64,000 bases of DNA, taken from contig NZ_JAZIFX010000001.1 in assembly GCF_036634175.1 (NCBI RefSeq), forward strand, positions 806,001 to 870,000, given 5' to 3'. Shown here one piece after another: positions 1-9,028 of the stretch. The translations under genes were made by a program, and so were the position numbers. Within the stretch, counting starts at the first letter, position 1. Every line of letters begins with the position of its first letter. Under the pieces are notes generated by a model. That model was not told the origin of the DNA and ran no database searches. It saw only the letters and a program-made list of their open reading frames with translations. The stretch is from Streptomyces sp. P9-A2 (lineage in GTDB: Bacteria > Actinomycetota > Actinomycetes > Streptomycetales > Streptomycetaceae).

Positions 1-1
1 C

Positions 2-916
2 CGGCCGGATGTGATCGTCGAGGACAACGTTGTGTGCTTCCCTGCGTTGACCACGGCGGGCGTACCTTTCGTGCGGATCGTTTCCTGTAACCCGCTGGAG
101 ATGAAAGGCGAGCACGTTCCACCGCCGTTCTCCGGGTACCCGGCCGGGGACCGGAGCGAGTGGGACGAGTTCCGCGCCGAGTACGACCGCACGCACCGGA
201 GCCTGTGGAGCGACTTCAGCGCCTGGGTGACCGAGCAGGGCGCGCGTCCGCTGCCCGACCTGGAGTTCATCCACGAGGGCGACCTGAACCTGTACGTCTG
301 TCCCGAGTCTGCCGACTACACGGACGCCCGTCCGCTGGGCCCCACCTGGCACCGGCTGGACTCCTCGGTCCGCGAGACGCAGGAGAGGTTCACGCTGCCG
401 CCCGGCCTGGCCGACGGCGGCGCGCTGATCTATTTCAGCCTCGGCTCGCTCGGCTCGGCCGACGTGGACCTCATGCGCAGGGTCATCACCTCGCTCGCCC
501 GCACCCCGCACCGCTACATCGTCTCCAAAGGCCCGCTGCACGAGGAGATCGAGCTGCCGCCGAACATGTGGGGCGAGGAATTCCTGCCGCAGACCCGGAT
601 CCTCCCGCTGGTCGACCTCGTCATCACGCATGGCGGCAACAACACGACCACCGAGGCCCTCCACTTCGGTAAGCCCATGATCCTGCTGCCGCTGTTCTGG
701 GACCAGCACGACAACGCCCAGCGCATGGCCGAACTGGATTACGGCGTCCGGCTCGACCCGTACCGCTTCACCGACGCCCAACTCCACGGCGCGATCGGCC
801 GTCTGCTCGGCGATACGACTCTGCGGCGCGCCCTCACCGAAGCCGGTGAGACGATCCGGGCGCGCGACGGGCTGCATACGGCCGCGGATCTGATCGAACG
901 GGCCGCCACGGGCTGA
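2..916 (+). CDS. GT1-family glycosyltransferase, 5' end outside window
   Basis: C-terminal ~304 residues of a UGT/macrolide-type (MGT) glycosyltransferase that would move a sugar from an NDP-sugar to a small acceptor. The reading frame is open from base 2, and the first visible residues (PDVIVEDNVV) are the mid-protein acceptor-domain motif of this family, so the true start lies upstream and the GTG at 11 is internal. The nucleotide-sugar half follows: a FSLGSLGS strand, then HGGNNTTTEALHFGKP and a PLFWDQHDNAQR stretch near 630-725, which is the family signature for binding the NDP-sugar. The acceptor cannot be told from sequence. What lies 5' is unknown, and the downstream flank is debris, so there is no operon evidence here. 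Confidence 0.85.
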   Translation, partial: RPDVIVEDNVVCFPALTTAGVPFVRIVSCNPLEMKGEHVPPPFSGYPAGDRSEWDEFRAEYDRTHRSLWSDFSAWVTEQGARPLPDLEFIHEGDLNLYVCPESADYTDARPLGPTWHRLDSSVRETQERFTLPPGLADGGALIYFSLGSLGSADVDLMRRVITSLARTPHRYIVSKGPLHEEIELPPNMWGEEFLPQTRILPLVDLVITHGGNNTTTEALHFGKPMILLPLFWDQHDNAQRMAELDYGVRLDPYRFTDAQLHGAIGRLLGDTTLRRALTEAGETIRARDGLHTAADLIERAATG

Positions 917-1774
917 CTGCGCCGGCCCTCGGACGAACTACGACGACTGGCGCGCGTGCGCGCACGACCCCGCAGAGAACGAGGAGGTCACCCACAGCAC
1001 GTGGGTGACTCTCGAACCGACCGACCCGGACAACGGCTGTCCGGCGCCGGACCGGAGCAACGGGGCAAGGTGGACCTGCGTGGCCGGGACGAAGACGGCG
1101 GCCCTGACTGCCGGGACCCCTTCCCCCGCGACAGCAACCGCACCTTCCCGAACGGCCCCCCGGACAGCTCGGACGGCTCCGGCGGCTCGTCCGGCGGGGC
1201 AACGGGAGCATCTGCCGCCACACCCGCTGCTGCCGGCGCAGCCGCGACACGCAGGCGCCGGACCGCGGACGCACCTGCGCATCAGCCCTGAACGCCGGAG
1301 ATGAGACGGCACACCCTGAAAGACTCCGAAAGGCGTGTCTGCCCAGGTCGGCCCAAGGCGTCACCGCATCGCCGCCGGTCCGCGCCGCCAACCGGTGAAC
1401 TTCTGGACTTCACGCTGAGGTTCCACCTGCGAGGCGCCGATGAGGACCTGGTGGCGCCGGTTCACACGACGCTGGAGCAGGTGCGGAACGGCGCGTACCG
1501 GTACACAGGTGATGACGTGGGCTTTCAGTCAGCACCGAACCAGCACGGGAGTCAGCACGGCGCCCCCGAATCATGCCCCAGTAGTGCAACTCGGACAGCC
1601 TCTTTCACAACCCTGTCCAAGGCCATCGAGGAGACCTCGACGCTGCCCCCATAGTGGGGGCACGCACTCCCGCACCCAGAACTATGGTGTCCCACCACAT
1701 ACGCCTCTCATCTGCGCGTTCCTACCGTGTGGCGACACACAAACGTCCCCGTCGAACGCCAGGAAGTGGTGCCG
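917..1774. other. gene-poor gap with possible gene debris
   Basis: 858 bases with no convincing complete gene. Two short stretches read like protein but lack a start and soon lose frame. One begins about 936 on the plus strand (TNYDDWRACAHDPAENEEV, then DPDNGCPAPDRSNGARWTC). The other lies at about 1396-1530 (LLDFTLRFHLRGADEDL, then TTLEQVRNGAYRYTGDDVGF). They look like decayed genes of unrecognised families. The last ~100 bases must hold the promoter of the permease at 1775. Confidence 0.4.
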
Positions 1775-3181
1775 ATGTCCTCCCCCGCGACCGCTCCACC
1801 AGCCCCGTCGAACCTCAAGCGCATCGTCGCCGCGAGCCTCATCGGCACCACCATCGAGTGGTACGACTTCTTTCTCTACGGCGCCGCCGCCGCACTCGTC
1901 TTCAACAAGCTGTTCTTCCCCGGCTCCGACCCGCTCGTCGGTACACTGCTGTCGTTTCTGACGTACGCGGTCGGGTTCGCCGCCCGGCCGCTGGGTGCTT
2001 TGGTCTTCGGGCACTACGGGGACCGGCTCGGGCGCAAGAAGCTGCTGGTGCTGAGCCTGCTGCTGATGGGCGGTGCGACCTGTGCGATCGGCTTGCTGCC
2101 CACACACGCGACGATCGGCAGCGCCGCACCCGTGCTGCTCACCGTGCTCCGGCTGGTCCAGGGTTTCGCACTGGGCGGTGAGTGGGGAGGGGCCGTGCTG
2201 CTGGTGTCCGAGCACGGTGACGCGCGACGTCGCGGATTCTGGGCCTCCTGGCCGCAGACCGGTGCCCCGGCGGGGCAGTTGCTGGCGACCGGTGTGCTCT
2301 CCATCCTGACCGCTGTGCTCTCGGACGCGGCTTTCGGCAGCTGGGGCTGGCGCATCCCGTTCCTGCTCTCCGGAGTGCTCGTGATCGTCGGTCTGTGGAT
2401 TCGGCTCTCCGTCGACGAATCGCCGGTGTTCAAGGAGGCGTTGGCACAGGCCGAGTCCCGTGAGGCGGACGCCGGGGCCCTCGCCGAGCGAATGCCGCTG
2501 GTGGCCGTGCTGCGGCACCACTGGCGTGATGTGCTGGTCGCGATGGGCGCGCGCATGGCGGAGAACATCAGTTACTACGTGATCACCGCGTTCATCCTCG
2601 TCTACGCCACCACGTCGGCCGGCGTGTCCAAGCAGACGGCGCTGAACGCCGTACTGGTCGCCTCCGCCATCCATTTCGTCACCATCCCGGCCTGGGGTGC
2701 GCTGTCGGACCGGATCGGGCGGCGGCCCGTGTATCTGATCGGCGCGGTCGGCGTCGGCCTGTGGATGTTCCCGTTCTTCGCGCTGATCGACACCGGAGGA
2801 TTCGGTGCCCTGCTCCTCGCGGTGACCGTGGGCCTGGTGATGCACGGTGCGATGTACGCGCCGCAGGCCGCCTTCTTCTCCGAGATGTTCGCGACGCGGA
2901 TGCGCTACTCCGGGGCCTCGATAGGTGCCCAGTTCTCCTCCGTGGCCGCGGGCGCGCCCGCGCCGCTGATCGCCACCGCGCTGCTCGCGGACTACGACAG
3001 CTCCACCCCGATCGCCCTGTACGTCATCGCCGCGAGCCTCCTGACGGTCGTCGCCGTGGTCGCGGCCAAGGAGACCCGTCACCGGGACCTGAACGAGATC
3101 GCCCCGGGAGGAAAGGCACAGGGGCCGGCCGGGACCCCCGCCAAGGCGCCGGCCACGACGCAGGACGCGCACACCGGCTGA
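1775..3181 (+). CDS. MHS/MFS metabolite:proton symporter
   Basis: 468-residue integral membrane transporter of the metabolite:H+ symporter (ShiA/ProP-like) branch of the major facilitator superfamily. TTIEWYDFFLYG at residues ~25-36 is the family N-terminal signature, a GHYGDRLGRKK loop follows TM2, and the equivalent ALSDRIGRRP loop appears in the second half. About twelve hydrophobic segments can be counted. The ATG at 1775 is chosen because AGGAAG lies 8 bases before it; the frame stays open to 1727 with no better ribosome site. It ends against a strong hairpin shared with the convergent PucR-type regulator. With the 3-hydroxybutyrate dehydrogenase at 5522-6322, uptake of hydroxybutyrate or a related short acid is the likeliest role, by context only. 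Confidence 0.85.
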   Translation: MSSPATAPPAPSNLKRIVAASLIGTTIEWYDFFLYGAAAALVFNKLFFPGSDPLVGTLLSFLTYAVGFAARPLGALVFGHYGDRLGRKKLLVLSLLLMGGATCAIGLLPTHATIGSAAPVLLTVLRLVQGFALGGEWGGAVLLVSEHGDARRRGFWASWPQTGAPAGQLLATGVLSILTAVLSDAAFGSWGWRIPFLLSGVLVIVGLWIRLSVDESPVFKEALAQAESREADAGALAERMPLVAVLRHHWRDVLVAMGARMAENISYYVITAFILVYATTSAGVSKQTALNAVLVASAIHFVTIPAWGALSDRIGRRPVYLIGAVGVGLWMFPFFALIDTGGFGALLLAVTVGLVMHGAMYAPQAAFFSEMFATRMRYSGASIGAQFSSVAAGAPAPLIATALLADYDSSTPIALYVIAASLLTVVAVVAAKETRHRDLNEIAPGGKAQGPAGTPAKAPATTQDAHTG

Positions 3182-3208
3182 TCACGACGGTCGCCGGTCG
3201 CCACCGGT

Positions 3209-3247
3209 CCGACCCTCGTACGCCCGCACCGGGCGTACGAGGGTCGG
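3209..3247. terminator. bidirectional hairpin terminator
   Basis: Perfect 17-bp inverted repeat (3209-3225 with 3231-3247) around a 5-base loop, placed between the convergent ends of the MFS permease and the PucR-type regulator. No U-run, as is usual for streptomycete terminators. Confidence 0.85.
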
Positions 3248-3300
3248 CGCTGTCCCGGCCTGCGCCGACCCTGGTGTCGGTACCCGGCCGGCACGGGTAC

Positions 3301-5322
3301 CTACGCCCCCGCCGGCGCCGAGAACCGGTACAGGCGCAGGGCGAGTTGGATCTCCAGGGCGCGGTCCGGGCTCTGCCAGTCGTCGCCGAGGAGGCGGCCG
3401 ACGCGGTCCAGGCGCTGGGCCACCGTGTTCACGTGCACGTGTAGGTCGTCCTTGGTGCGGACGGGGCTCATGCCGCAGGCGAAGTACGTGTCGAGGGTGC
3501 GCAGCAGGTCGGTGCCGCGCCGTTGGTCGTACGCGACGACCGGGCCGATGGTGCGGTCGACGAAACCCGTGATGTCGCCCTCCCCGGCCAGGAGCAGCCC
3601 AAGGAAGCCGAAGTCCTCGGCGGCGGCGCCGTCGCCGGAGCGGCCGAGCACGCGCAGGGCGTCGAGGCAGCGTCGGGCCTCCACGTAGGCCGTGGCCACG
3701 GTGTCGGGGCGGGCGGTGAGGTGCTCGACCGGGGCGGAGGCTCCGACGGTGACCGGCTCGTGGACGGCCGTGCCGAGCTGGCGGGCGGTGCGGCGGGCCA
3801 GCTCGGTGGCCGTGTCGTCGGGGCCGAGGGGGAGCAGCAGGACGGTGCCGCCGTCGCGTGCGGCGGCGAGGCCTTGACGGGTCGCCGCGAGGTGCGATGC
3901 CGCGGCCCACAGACGCCGGCGGGCGTCCGCTTCCTCGTCGGCGTCGGCGGCGGAGCCCTCGATGCGGGCGGAGAGTACGGCGTGGGTCGCCTCGAGGTCG
4001 GCGTGCAGCCGGGCCGCGCGCTCGCGCATCAGGCGCGGATCGCGGTCGCGGGCGTCGAGCAGGTCGTCGAGCAACTCACCCCGGACGCGCTGCTCGGCCT
4101 CGGCGGCGGAGCGGCGGGCGAGCAGCAGGAGCGAGGTGACCATGGCCGCGCGTTCCAGAGTGCGCTGGTCGACGGGGTCCAGGCCGGGGTGGCCGCGCAG
4201 CACAAGGGCTCCGAGGAGTTCATCGCCCGCGGACACGGCCGCGACCCAGTCGCGGCCGTGGCGCACCACGTGTGCTTCCGCGCGGGACGCCTCGAGGGCC
4301 CGAGTGGGCGCGGTGGCGGCCTCGGTGAACTCGACCGTGCCGTCCAGGACCTCGGAGACGGCAGCGGCCACGTCGTGGACCCCGCCACCGCGCAGGACGA
4401 GTTCGGCGAGCCGGTCGTGGACGTCGGAGGCGCGTTCGATGACTCCGCTGCGGTCCTGGATGATCTCGTTGGCGCGCTCCAGACCGGCGAGGGCCGAGCG
4501 GGTCTCGGCGAGCAGGTTCGCGGTGTCGATGGCGGCCGCGGCGAGTGCGGCGAAGGACCCGAGCAGGGCGATCTGTTCCCGCTCGAAGACCCGGGCCCGC
4601 CGGTCCGCGGCGAACAGCACGCCGATGACGGTGTGCCCGAGCATGAGAGGTACCCCGACGATGGCCACGAGCCCCTCGTCCCGGACGCTGGTGTCGATGG
4701 TGAGGGTGTGCTCGAAGCGGTCGTCCCGGAAGTAGTCGTCGGTGACATAGGGGCGGGCGGTCTGGGCGACCAGGCCGCCGAGCCCCTCCCCCATGCCGAG
4801 GCGCAACTGCTGGAAGCGGGCCGCGACCGAGCCCTCGGTGACCCGCATGTAGGTGTCGCCCCGGGCCGGGTCGTTCAGACTGAGGTAGGCGACGTCGGTG
4901 CCGAGCAGTGAGCGGGCGCGCTGCACGATCGCCTGGAGCACGGCGTCCAGGTCGCGCAGTCCGGCGAGGTCGTGGGCGGTCTCGAAGAGCGCGGACAGCT
5001 CGGCCTCACGGCGGCGCCGTCCCTCCAGGTCGGAGCGGACGCGCAGGGCGAGCCTCCGGGCCTGTTCGAGGGCGGTGATCCGCTCGGTGGGCAGTCCCTC
5101 GGCACGGGCCAGGAGCACCGGCTGATCGTAGGCCTCGGCTGACGCGCCCCGGGCCAGGAGTTCCAGGAACGGCGTCTCGGCACTGCCCTGTGCGGGCCGG
5201 TCGTGCGGCTCGGATGCGGACCGGCCGTGCGGCTCGGATGCGGACCGGTCCTCGGGGCGCGTCCGGTCCGGCACGGCACCGGGGGCCGGACGCTCGACGG
5301 GCTGCAGGTGATCGCGGGACAT
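3301..5322 (-). CDS. GAF/PucR-type transcriptional regulator
   Basis: 673-residue cytoplasmic regulator. The N-terminal ~50 residues are low complexity with repeated SEPHGRSASEPH units. A GAF sensor domain spans roughly residues 75-260 (GVPLMLGHTVIGVLFAADRR core). A CdaR/PucR-like middle domain follows, and the C-terminus carries the PucR-type helix-turn-helix (VRTKDDLHVHVNTVAQRLDRVG). Such proteins usually control neighbouring catabolic genes in response to a small ligand in the GAF pocket. It sits between, and on the opposite strand to, the MHS permease, and upstream of the SDR dehydrogenase, so it probably governs both. The start at 5322 is preferred because GAGGA lies 11 bases upstream; an in-frame ATG at 5340 is the alternative. 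Confidence 0.8.
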   Translation of the reverse strand: MSRDHLQPVERPAPGAVPDRTRPEDRSASEPHGRSASEPHDRPAQGSAETPFLELLARGASAEAYDQPVLLARAEGLPTERITALEQARRLALRVRSDLEGRRRREAELSALFETAHDLAGLRDLDAVLQAIVQRARSLLGTDVAYLSLNDPARGDTYMRVTEGSVAARFQQLRLGMGEGLGGLVAQTARPYVTDDYFRDDRFEHTLTIDTSVRDEGLVAIVGVPLMLGHTVIGVLFAADRRARVFEREQIALLGSFAALAAAAIDTANLLAETRSALAGLERANEIIQDRSGVIERASDVHDRLAELVLRGGGVHDVAAAVSEVLDGTVEFTEAATAPTRALEASRAEAHVVRHGRDWVAAVSAGDELLGALVLRGHPGLDPVDQRTLERAAMVTSLLLLARRSAAEAEQRVRGELLDDLLDARDRDPRLMRERAARLHADLEATHAVLSARIEGSAADADEEADARRRLWAAASHLAATRQGLAAARDGGTVLLLPLGPDDTATELARRTARQLGTAVHEPVTVGASAPVEHLTARPDTVATAYVEARRCLDALRVLGRSGDGAAAEDFGFLGLLLAGEGDITGFVDRTIGPVVAYDQRRGTDLLRTLDTYFACGMSPVRTKDDLHVHVNTVAQRLDRVGRLLGDDWQSPDRALEIQLALRLYRFSAPAGA

Positions 5323-5521
5323 GGACACAGGATTCCTCATCCCACGGCCACCCCGTCAGGCCTGTGGACAACCCGGTGGGCGGGGGGCCGTGGGCCTGTG
5401 GACAACATGGCCGAGCGGGCACCGGGTGACATCCGGCGTGGGTTCCTGGGTGAGGGGGGCGGCGGTGGCGCGACGGCCGGCTCCGGCTCTCCCTTCCCTC
5501 TCGTCACCGGTCGGTCGTGGC

Positions 5522-6322
5522 TCAGTGCGCGGTCCAGCCACCGTCCAGCACGAACGACGTTCCGGTGACGAACGACGCCTGTGGGGCGCACAGGTACGCC
5601 ACCGCCTCGGCGACCTCCTCCGGTTCGATGAGCCGCTTGACCGCGCTGTCCTGCAGCATGACGGTGGCCACGACCTCCTCCTCGGGGACGCCGTGCGCCC
5701 GTGCCTGGTCGGCGATCTGCTTCTCGAGCAGTGGGGTGCGCACATAGGCGGGGTTCACACAGTTCGAGGTGACACCATGGGGTGCGCCTTCGAGAGCAGC
5801 GGTCTTGGACAGTCCCTCGAGACCATGTTTGGCGGACACATAGGCGGACTTGTAGGCCGAGGCCCGCAGCCCATGGACTGAGGACACATTGACGATGCGG
5901 CCCCATCCCTGTCCGTACATGTGGGGCAGGGCGCCGCGGATGAGCCGGAACGGTGCCTCGAGCATCACGGTGAGCACCGTGTGGAAGACGGCGGGCGGGA
6001 AGTCCTCGATCGGGCGGACCAGTTGCAGTCCGGCGTTGTTGACCAGTACGTCCGTGCCCGCGGCGGCGACCTCGGCGGCGTCCAGGTCCATGAGGTCGAG
6101 GACATACGGCTCGATGCCGCCGCCGAGGTCCTGGGCCTGCTCGGCCAGCGCCTCCAGGCCGGCGGCGTCCCGATCGACGGCTCTCACCTTGGCGCCGGCC
6201 GCCGCGAGCCGCAGCGCGCAGGCGCGGCCGATGCCGCCGGCGGCACCGGTGACGAGGGCGGTGCGGCCACCGAGGTCGAGCAGGGGGGCCAGGGGGGTGG
6301 AGAGGGCGTGGGGCGCGGTCAT
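5522..6322 (-). CDS. 3-hydroxybutyrate dehydrogenase-like SDR
   Basis: 266-residue short-chain dehydrogenase, likely oxidising (R)-3-hydroxybutyrate to acetoacetate with NAD+. It has the Rossmann motif TGAAGGIG (25-32), NNAG (95-98), and the catalytic set S147/S148, Y161 and K165 in YVSAKHG. The stretch ALEGAPHGVTSNCVNPAYVRTPLLEKQI and the VTGTSFVLDGGW end are characteristic of the D-beta-hydroxybutyrate dehydrogenase group rather than FabG. The gene is followed at 3301-5322 by the GAF/PucR regulator on the same strand with a 199-base gap. Substrate assignment comes from family resemblance and the adjacent permease. Confidence 0.8.
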   Translation of the reverse strand: MTAPHALSTPLAPLLDLGGRTALVTGAAGGIGRACALRLAAAGAKVRAVDRDAAGLEALAEQAQDLGGGIEPYVLDLMDLDAAEVAAAGTDVLVNNAGLQLVRPIEDFPPAVFHTVLTVMLEAPFRLIRGALPHMYGQGWGRIVNVSSVHGLRASAYKSAYVSAKHGLEGLSKTAALEGAPHGVTSNCVNPAYVRTPLLEKQIADQARAHGVPEEEVVATVMLQDSAVKRLIEPEEVAEAVAYLCAPQASFVTGTSFVLDGGWTAH

Positions 6323-6376
6323 GTCCCGACCCTAGGCAGCCCCCCTACCCCGCCCCATGTGGTTGCGCCCCACAGT

Positions 6377-6856
6377 TCAGCCAGAAGTAGTGGGGTCGAA
6401 CCATGTGGGTGTGTCAGCCATGGCTTGCTTGATGCGGAAACGCCCGAACTCGTTCAGCTCCGGCAGCGCGTCCACGGCGAACCAGGCGACGTCCAGTGAT
6501 TCGTCGTCGTTGACCCGGGCCTCACCGCCGACGGCACGGCAGCGGAAGGTGATGTCCATGTACTGGCAGATGTCGCCGTTTCCGTACGTCACCGGGTTCA
6601 GCGCCTGGACCAGCACGACCCGCTCGACGACGCAGTGCACCGCGGTCTCCTCCTCGACCTCGCGCACCGCGCAGGCCGCGGGCTGCTCCCCCGGGTCCGG
6701 GATGCCGCCGAGCACCGACCACTTGCGGGTGTCGGACCGGCGGTTCAGCAGCACTCTGCCCTCATCGTCGAAGACGACGGCGGTGACCCCGGGAAGCCAG
6801 AGCAACTGGTGACCGGCGGAGACGCGCAGGGTACTGATGAAATCAGGAGTAGCCAT
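6377..6856 (-). CDS. Nudix hydrolase
   Basis: 159-residue Nudix protein that would hydrolyse a nucleoside diphosphate linked to another group. The Nudix box occupies residues 50-72 (GGIPDPGEQPAACAVREVEEET), with the REVEEE glutamates that bind Mg2+. An NRRSDTRKWSVLGG lead-in is typical of the 8-oxo-dGTP/NADH-pyrophosphatase-like subgroup found widely in streptomycetes. Substrate unknown. It is the first gene after the convergence-free gap behind the SDR gene and is transcribed the same way, but the 54-base gap has no shared ribosome-site overlap, so co-transcription is open. Confidence 0.85.
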   Translation of the reverse strand: MATPDFISTLRVSAGHQLLWLPGVTAVVFDDEGRVLLNRRSDTRKWSVLGGIPDPGEQPAACAVREVEEETAVHCVVERVVLVQALNPVTYGNGDICQYMDITFRCRAVGGEARVNDDESLDVAWFAVDALPELNEFGRFRIKQAMADTPTWFDPTTSG

Positions 6857-6928
6857 GCCCCGACCTTAACGCGCAGGTCGGGCCGCTCCACGGCACTTCA
6901 GGGGGTGCGTCCTCCGTACGACCGCGCG

Positions 6929-8533
6929 TCACCGGCGCGTCCGCCCGCGCACACCGGTGCCGACGGCCCACCCCAGGCCGCCCGCGGCAACCAGGACAAG
7001 GGCGATCTCGGGTAGGACGCCGAGGCGGGTGGCGGGGGTCCGGGAGGAGCGCAGCGGCACCTCCTGCACCAGGGAGTCGGCGACGAACATGCCGGTCTTC
7101 CGGCTGACCGTCCCGTCCGGCATGATGATCGCGCTGACACCGCTGGTCACCGGGACGGTGACGGTGCGGCTGTGCTCGACGGCGCGGACCCTGGACATGG
7201 CGAGCTGCTGGTATGTCATCTCGCTGCGGCCGAAGGTCGCGTTGTTGCTGGGTACGGAGATCAGCTGGGCGCCGTCGGTGACCGTGTCGCGCACCGCCCA
7301 GTCGAAGGCCGCCTCGTAGCAGGTGACCAGTCCCACTCCGGTGCCGGCCATGCTGAACACACCGGGTTCGGTGCCCCGGCTGAAGTCCTGGCGGACCATC
7401 GACGTCCACTCGTCGTTGATCGCCCCGACCAGGGAGCGCAGCGGAAGGTACTCGCCGAAGGGCTGGATCTGCCGCTTGTCGTAGGTGTCGACAGGGCCCT
7501 TCGCCGGGTCCCAGAGGACCTGCTCGTTGAGCAGCCTGCCGTCCTTGCCCACCACGGCGCCGACCGAGATCGGGGCCCCGATCGCCCGGGCCGCGCGGTC
7601 GATGACGGCACGCGCGTCGGCGTTGGTGAAGGGGTCGATGTCGGAGGAGTTCTCCGGCCACAGCACGATGTCGGGCCGCTCGGCCCTGCCCGCGTCGACG
7701 GCGGCGGCCAGGCGCTCCGTCTCGCGCGCGTGGTAGTCGAGGACGGCACGCCGCTGGGAGTTGAAGTCGAGCCCCAGACGCGGCACGTTGCCCTGGACGA
7801 CCGCGACGGTCGCCGTGCCGTCCTCGGCCGTGTCGCTCACCAGTGGCCGGGTGGCGACCGCGGCCACGAGGGGCACCGTCACGCTCAGGGCGCCGACGGC
7901 CGCCGCCACGCGCCGCACGGTCCCGGTACGGCGGGCGTCCAGGGACACGCGCGCGATCTCGTACAGGCCGAAGCCGCACAGGACGACCGCGAAGCCGAGC
8001 ACGGGGGTGCCGCCCAGCGCGGCGAGCGGCAGGAACACGCCGTCCGCCTGCCCGAAGGCGACCTTGCCCCAGGGGAAACCGCTGAACGGCACGCGCGCGC
8101 GCGCCGCCTCCCCCGCGGTCCAGAGAGCGGCGGCCCACACCGGCCATCCGGGCAGCTTCGAGACCGCGGCGACACCCGCACCGACCAGCGCGACGAAGAC
8201 CGCCTCGATCGCGGCGAGGGCGATCCACGGCCCGGGGCCGACCTCCACACCGGTCCACACCAGCAGCGGCAGCAGGAAGCCCAGGCCGAAGAGACAGCCG
8301 AGGCCGAGCCCCGCCTTCCAGCTCCGCCCGCGCAGCAGCAGGCCGAAGACGGCGAAGGCGGGCAGCGCCAGCCACCACAGGGTGCGGGGTGGGAAGCTGA
8401 CGTAGAGGAGCAGCCCGGAGAGTGCTGCCGCTGCGGCCGGAACGAGACGCACGAGCCACCGGTGCCACGAGCTGGGCGCGGTCTGCGGGGGCATCGGGTC
8501 CGACTCGCCGACGGAGGTTGCGATGACGGTCAC
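6929..8533 (-). CDS. lnt: apolipoprotein N-acyltransferase
   Basis: 534-residue membrane enzyme that transfers a third acyl chain to the N-terminal cysteine of lipoproteins. The first ~200 residues hold about six to seven membrane spans (for example GLLLYVSFPPRTLWWLALPAF). The rest is the extracytoplasmic nitrilase-like domain with the Glu-Lys-Cys triad: E294 (LWPENSS), K330 (VVGKDG) and C405 (VTCYEAAFDW). The FGEYLPLRS stretch is also conserved in Lnt. A final span and a basic tail (GRTRR) close the protein. Streptomycetes commonly carry two Lnt homologues; which one this is cannot be told. The ATG at 8533 is kept as start because the preceding bases carry no other in-frame start with a ribosome site. 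Confidence 0.9.
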   Translation of the reverse strand: MTVIATSVGESDPMPPQTAPSSWHRWLVRLVPAAAAALSGLLLYVSFPPRTLWWLALPAFAVFGLLLRGRSWKAGLGLGCLFGLGFLLPLLVWTGVEVGPGPWIALAAIEAVFVALVGAGVAAVSKLPGWPVWAAALWTAGEAARARVPFSGFPWGKVAFGQADGVFLPLAALGGTPVLGFAVVLCGFGLYEIARVSLDARRTGTVRRVAAAVGALSVTVPLVAAVATRPLVSDTAEDGTATVAVVQGNVPRLGLDFNSQRRAVLDYHARETERLAAAVDAGRAERPDIVLWPENSSDIDPFTNADARAVIDRAARAIGAPISVGAVVGKDGRLLNEQVLWDPAKGPVDTYDKRQIQPFGEYLPLRSLVGAINDEWTSMVRQDFSRGTEPGVFSMAGTGVGLVTCYEAAFDWAVRDTVTDGAQLISVPSNNATFGRSEMTYQQLAMSRVRAVEHSRTVTVPVTSGVSAIIMPDGTVSRKTGMFVADSLVQEVPLRSSRTPATRLGVLPEIALVLVAAGGLGWAVGTGVRGRTRR

Positions 8534-9028
8534 TCCGCGAGTCTACGGCGACCGACCTGGGCGTCGGCCGTACCGACCGCGCGGGAGACCGGCCGACGGG
8601 AGGGCCGTACGGGAGGGATGGGCCGCAGGTGGAGGCGGGGCTCGTCAAACACGTCCCCCGCACATCCCCGGACCGCCCACCAGCCGCTACCGTGCGCCGG
8701 TGCCTCGGTCGTGCCGGCCCGTCGCGGGGTCGGCGGCCGGTGTCCGTCACAGGTCGGGGGTGACACGGTGCGGGGGTGCGGGGTGGGTTCCGCGGGGATG
8801 GTTTTCGCCGGCCCGGATGCGGACTGCGGAAGACGGAGCGGTCCGGACACGGCGGGCGTCGTGGTGGGCAACGCGCTGGACTTCACCGCGCTTCCGGTGG
8901 GGGCGGACCTGCTCGCGGGACTCGCGACGGCCGGTCCGCTCGCCGTCGGCGCACCGGAGCGGCCGACGGACACGAACACTCCCGTACGCGGGACCCGGCG
9001 CACACCGTGACCGCCCCGGTGCGGTGGC
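8534..9028. other. intergenic stretch, possible small ORF 8768-9010 (+)
   Basis: 495 bases. The only protein-like stretch is on the plus strand, from GTG 8768 or ATG 8798 to the stop at 9010. It includes VVVGNALDFTALPVGADLL and LAGLATAGPLAVGA, which are compatible with a short peptide or a gene remnant, but no ribosome site precedes it. The promoter of lnt must lie just above 8533. Nothing else is recognisable. Confidence 0.25.

Noticed and set aside
2..916. Biosynthetic gene cluster
   Set aside because: A single truncated glycosyltransferase at the edge, followed by debris and catabolic genes, gives no cluster evidence inside the window.
1682..3172. 496-codon minus frame opposite the MFS permease
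   Set aside because: Arg/Gly/His-rich with no domain; shadow of the permease codons.
3523..4911. 462-codon frame opposite the PucR regulator
   Set aside because: Gly/Val/Asp-rich shadow with no motif; the minus strand has GAF and helix-turn-helix.
7172..9010. 612-codon plus frame opposite lnt
   Set aside because: Antisense shadow; only its last ~80 codons past the lnt start are considered, as a weak small ORF.
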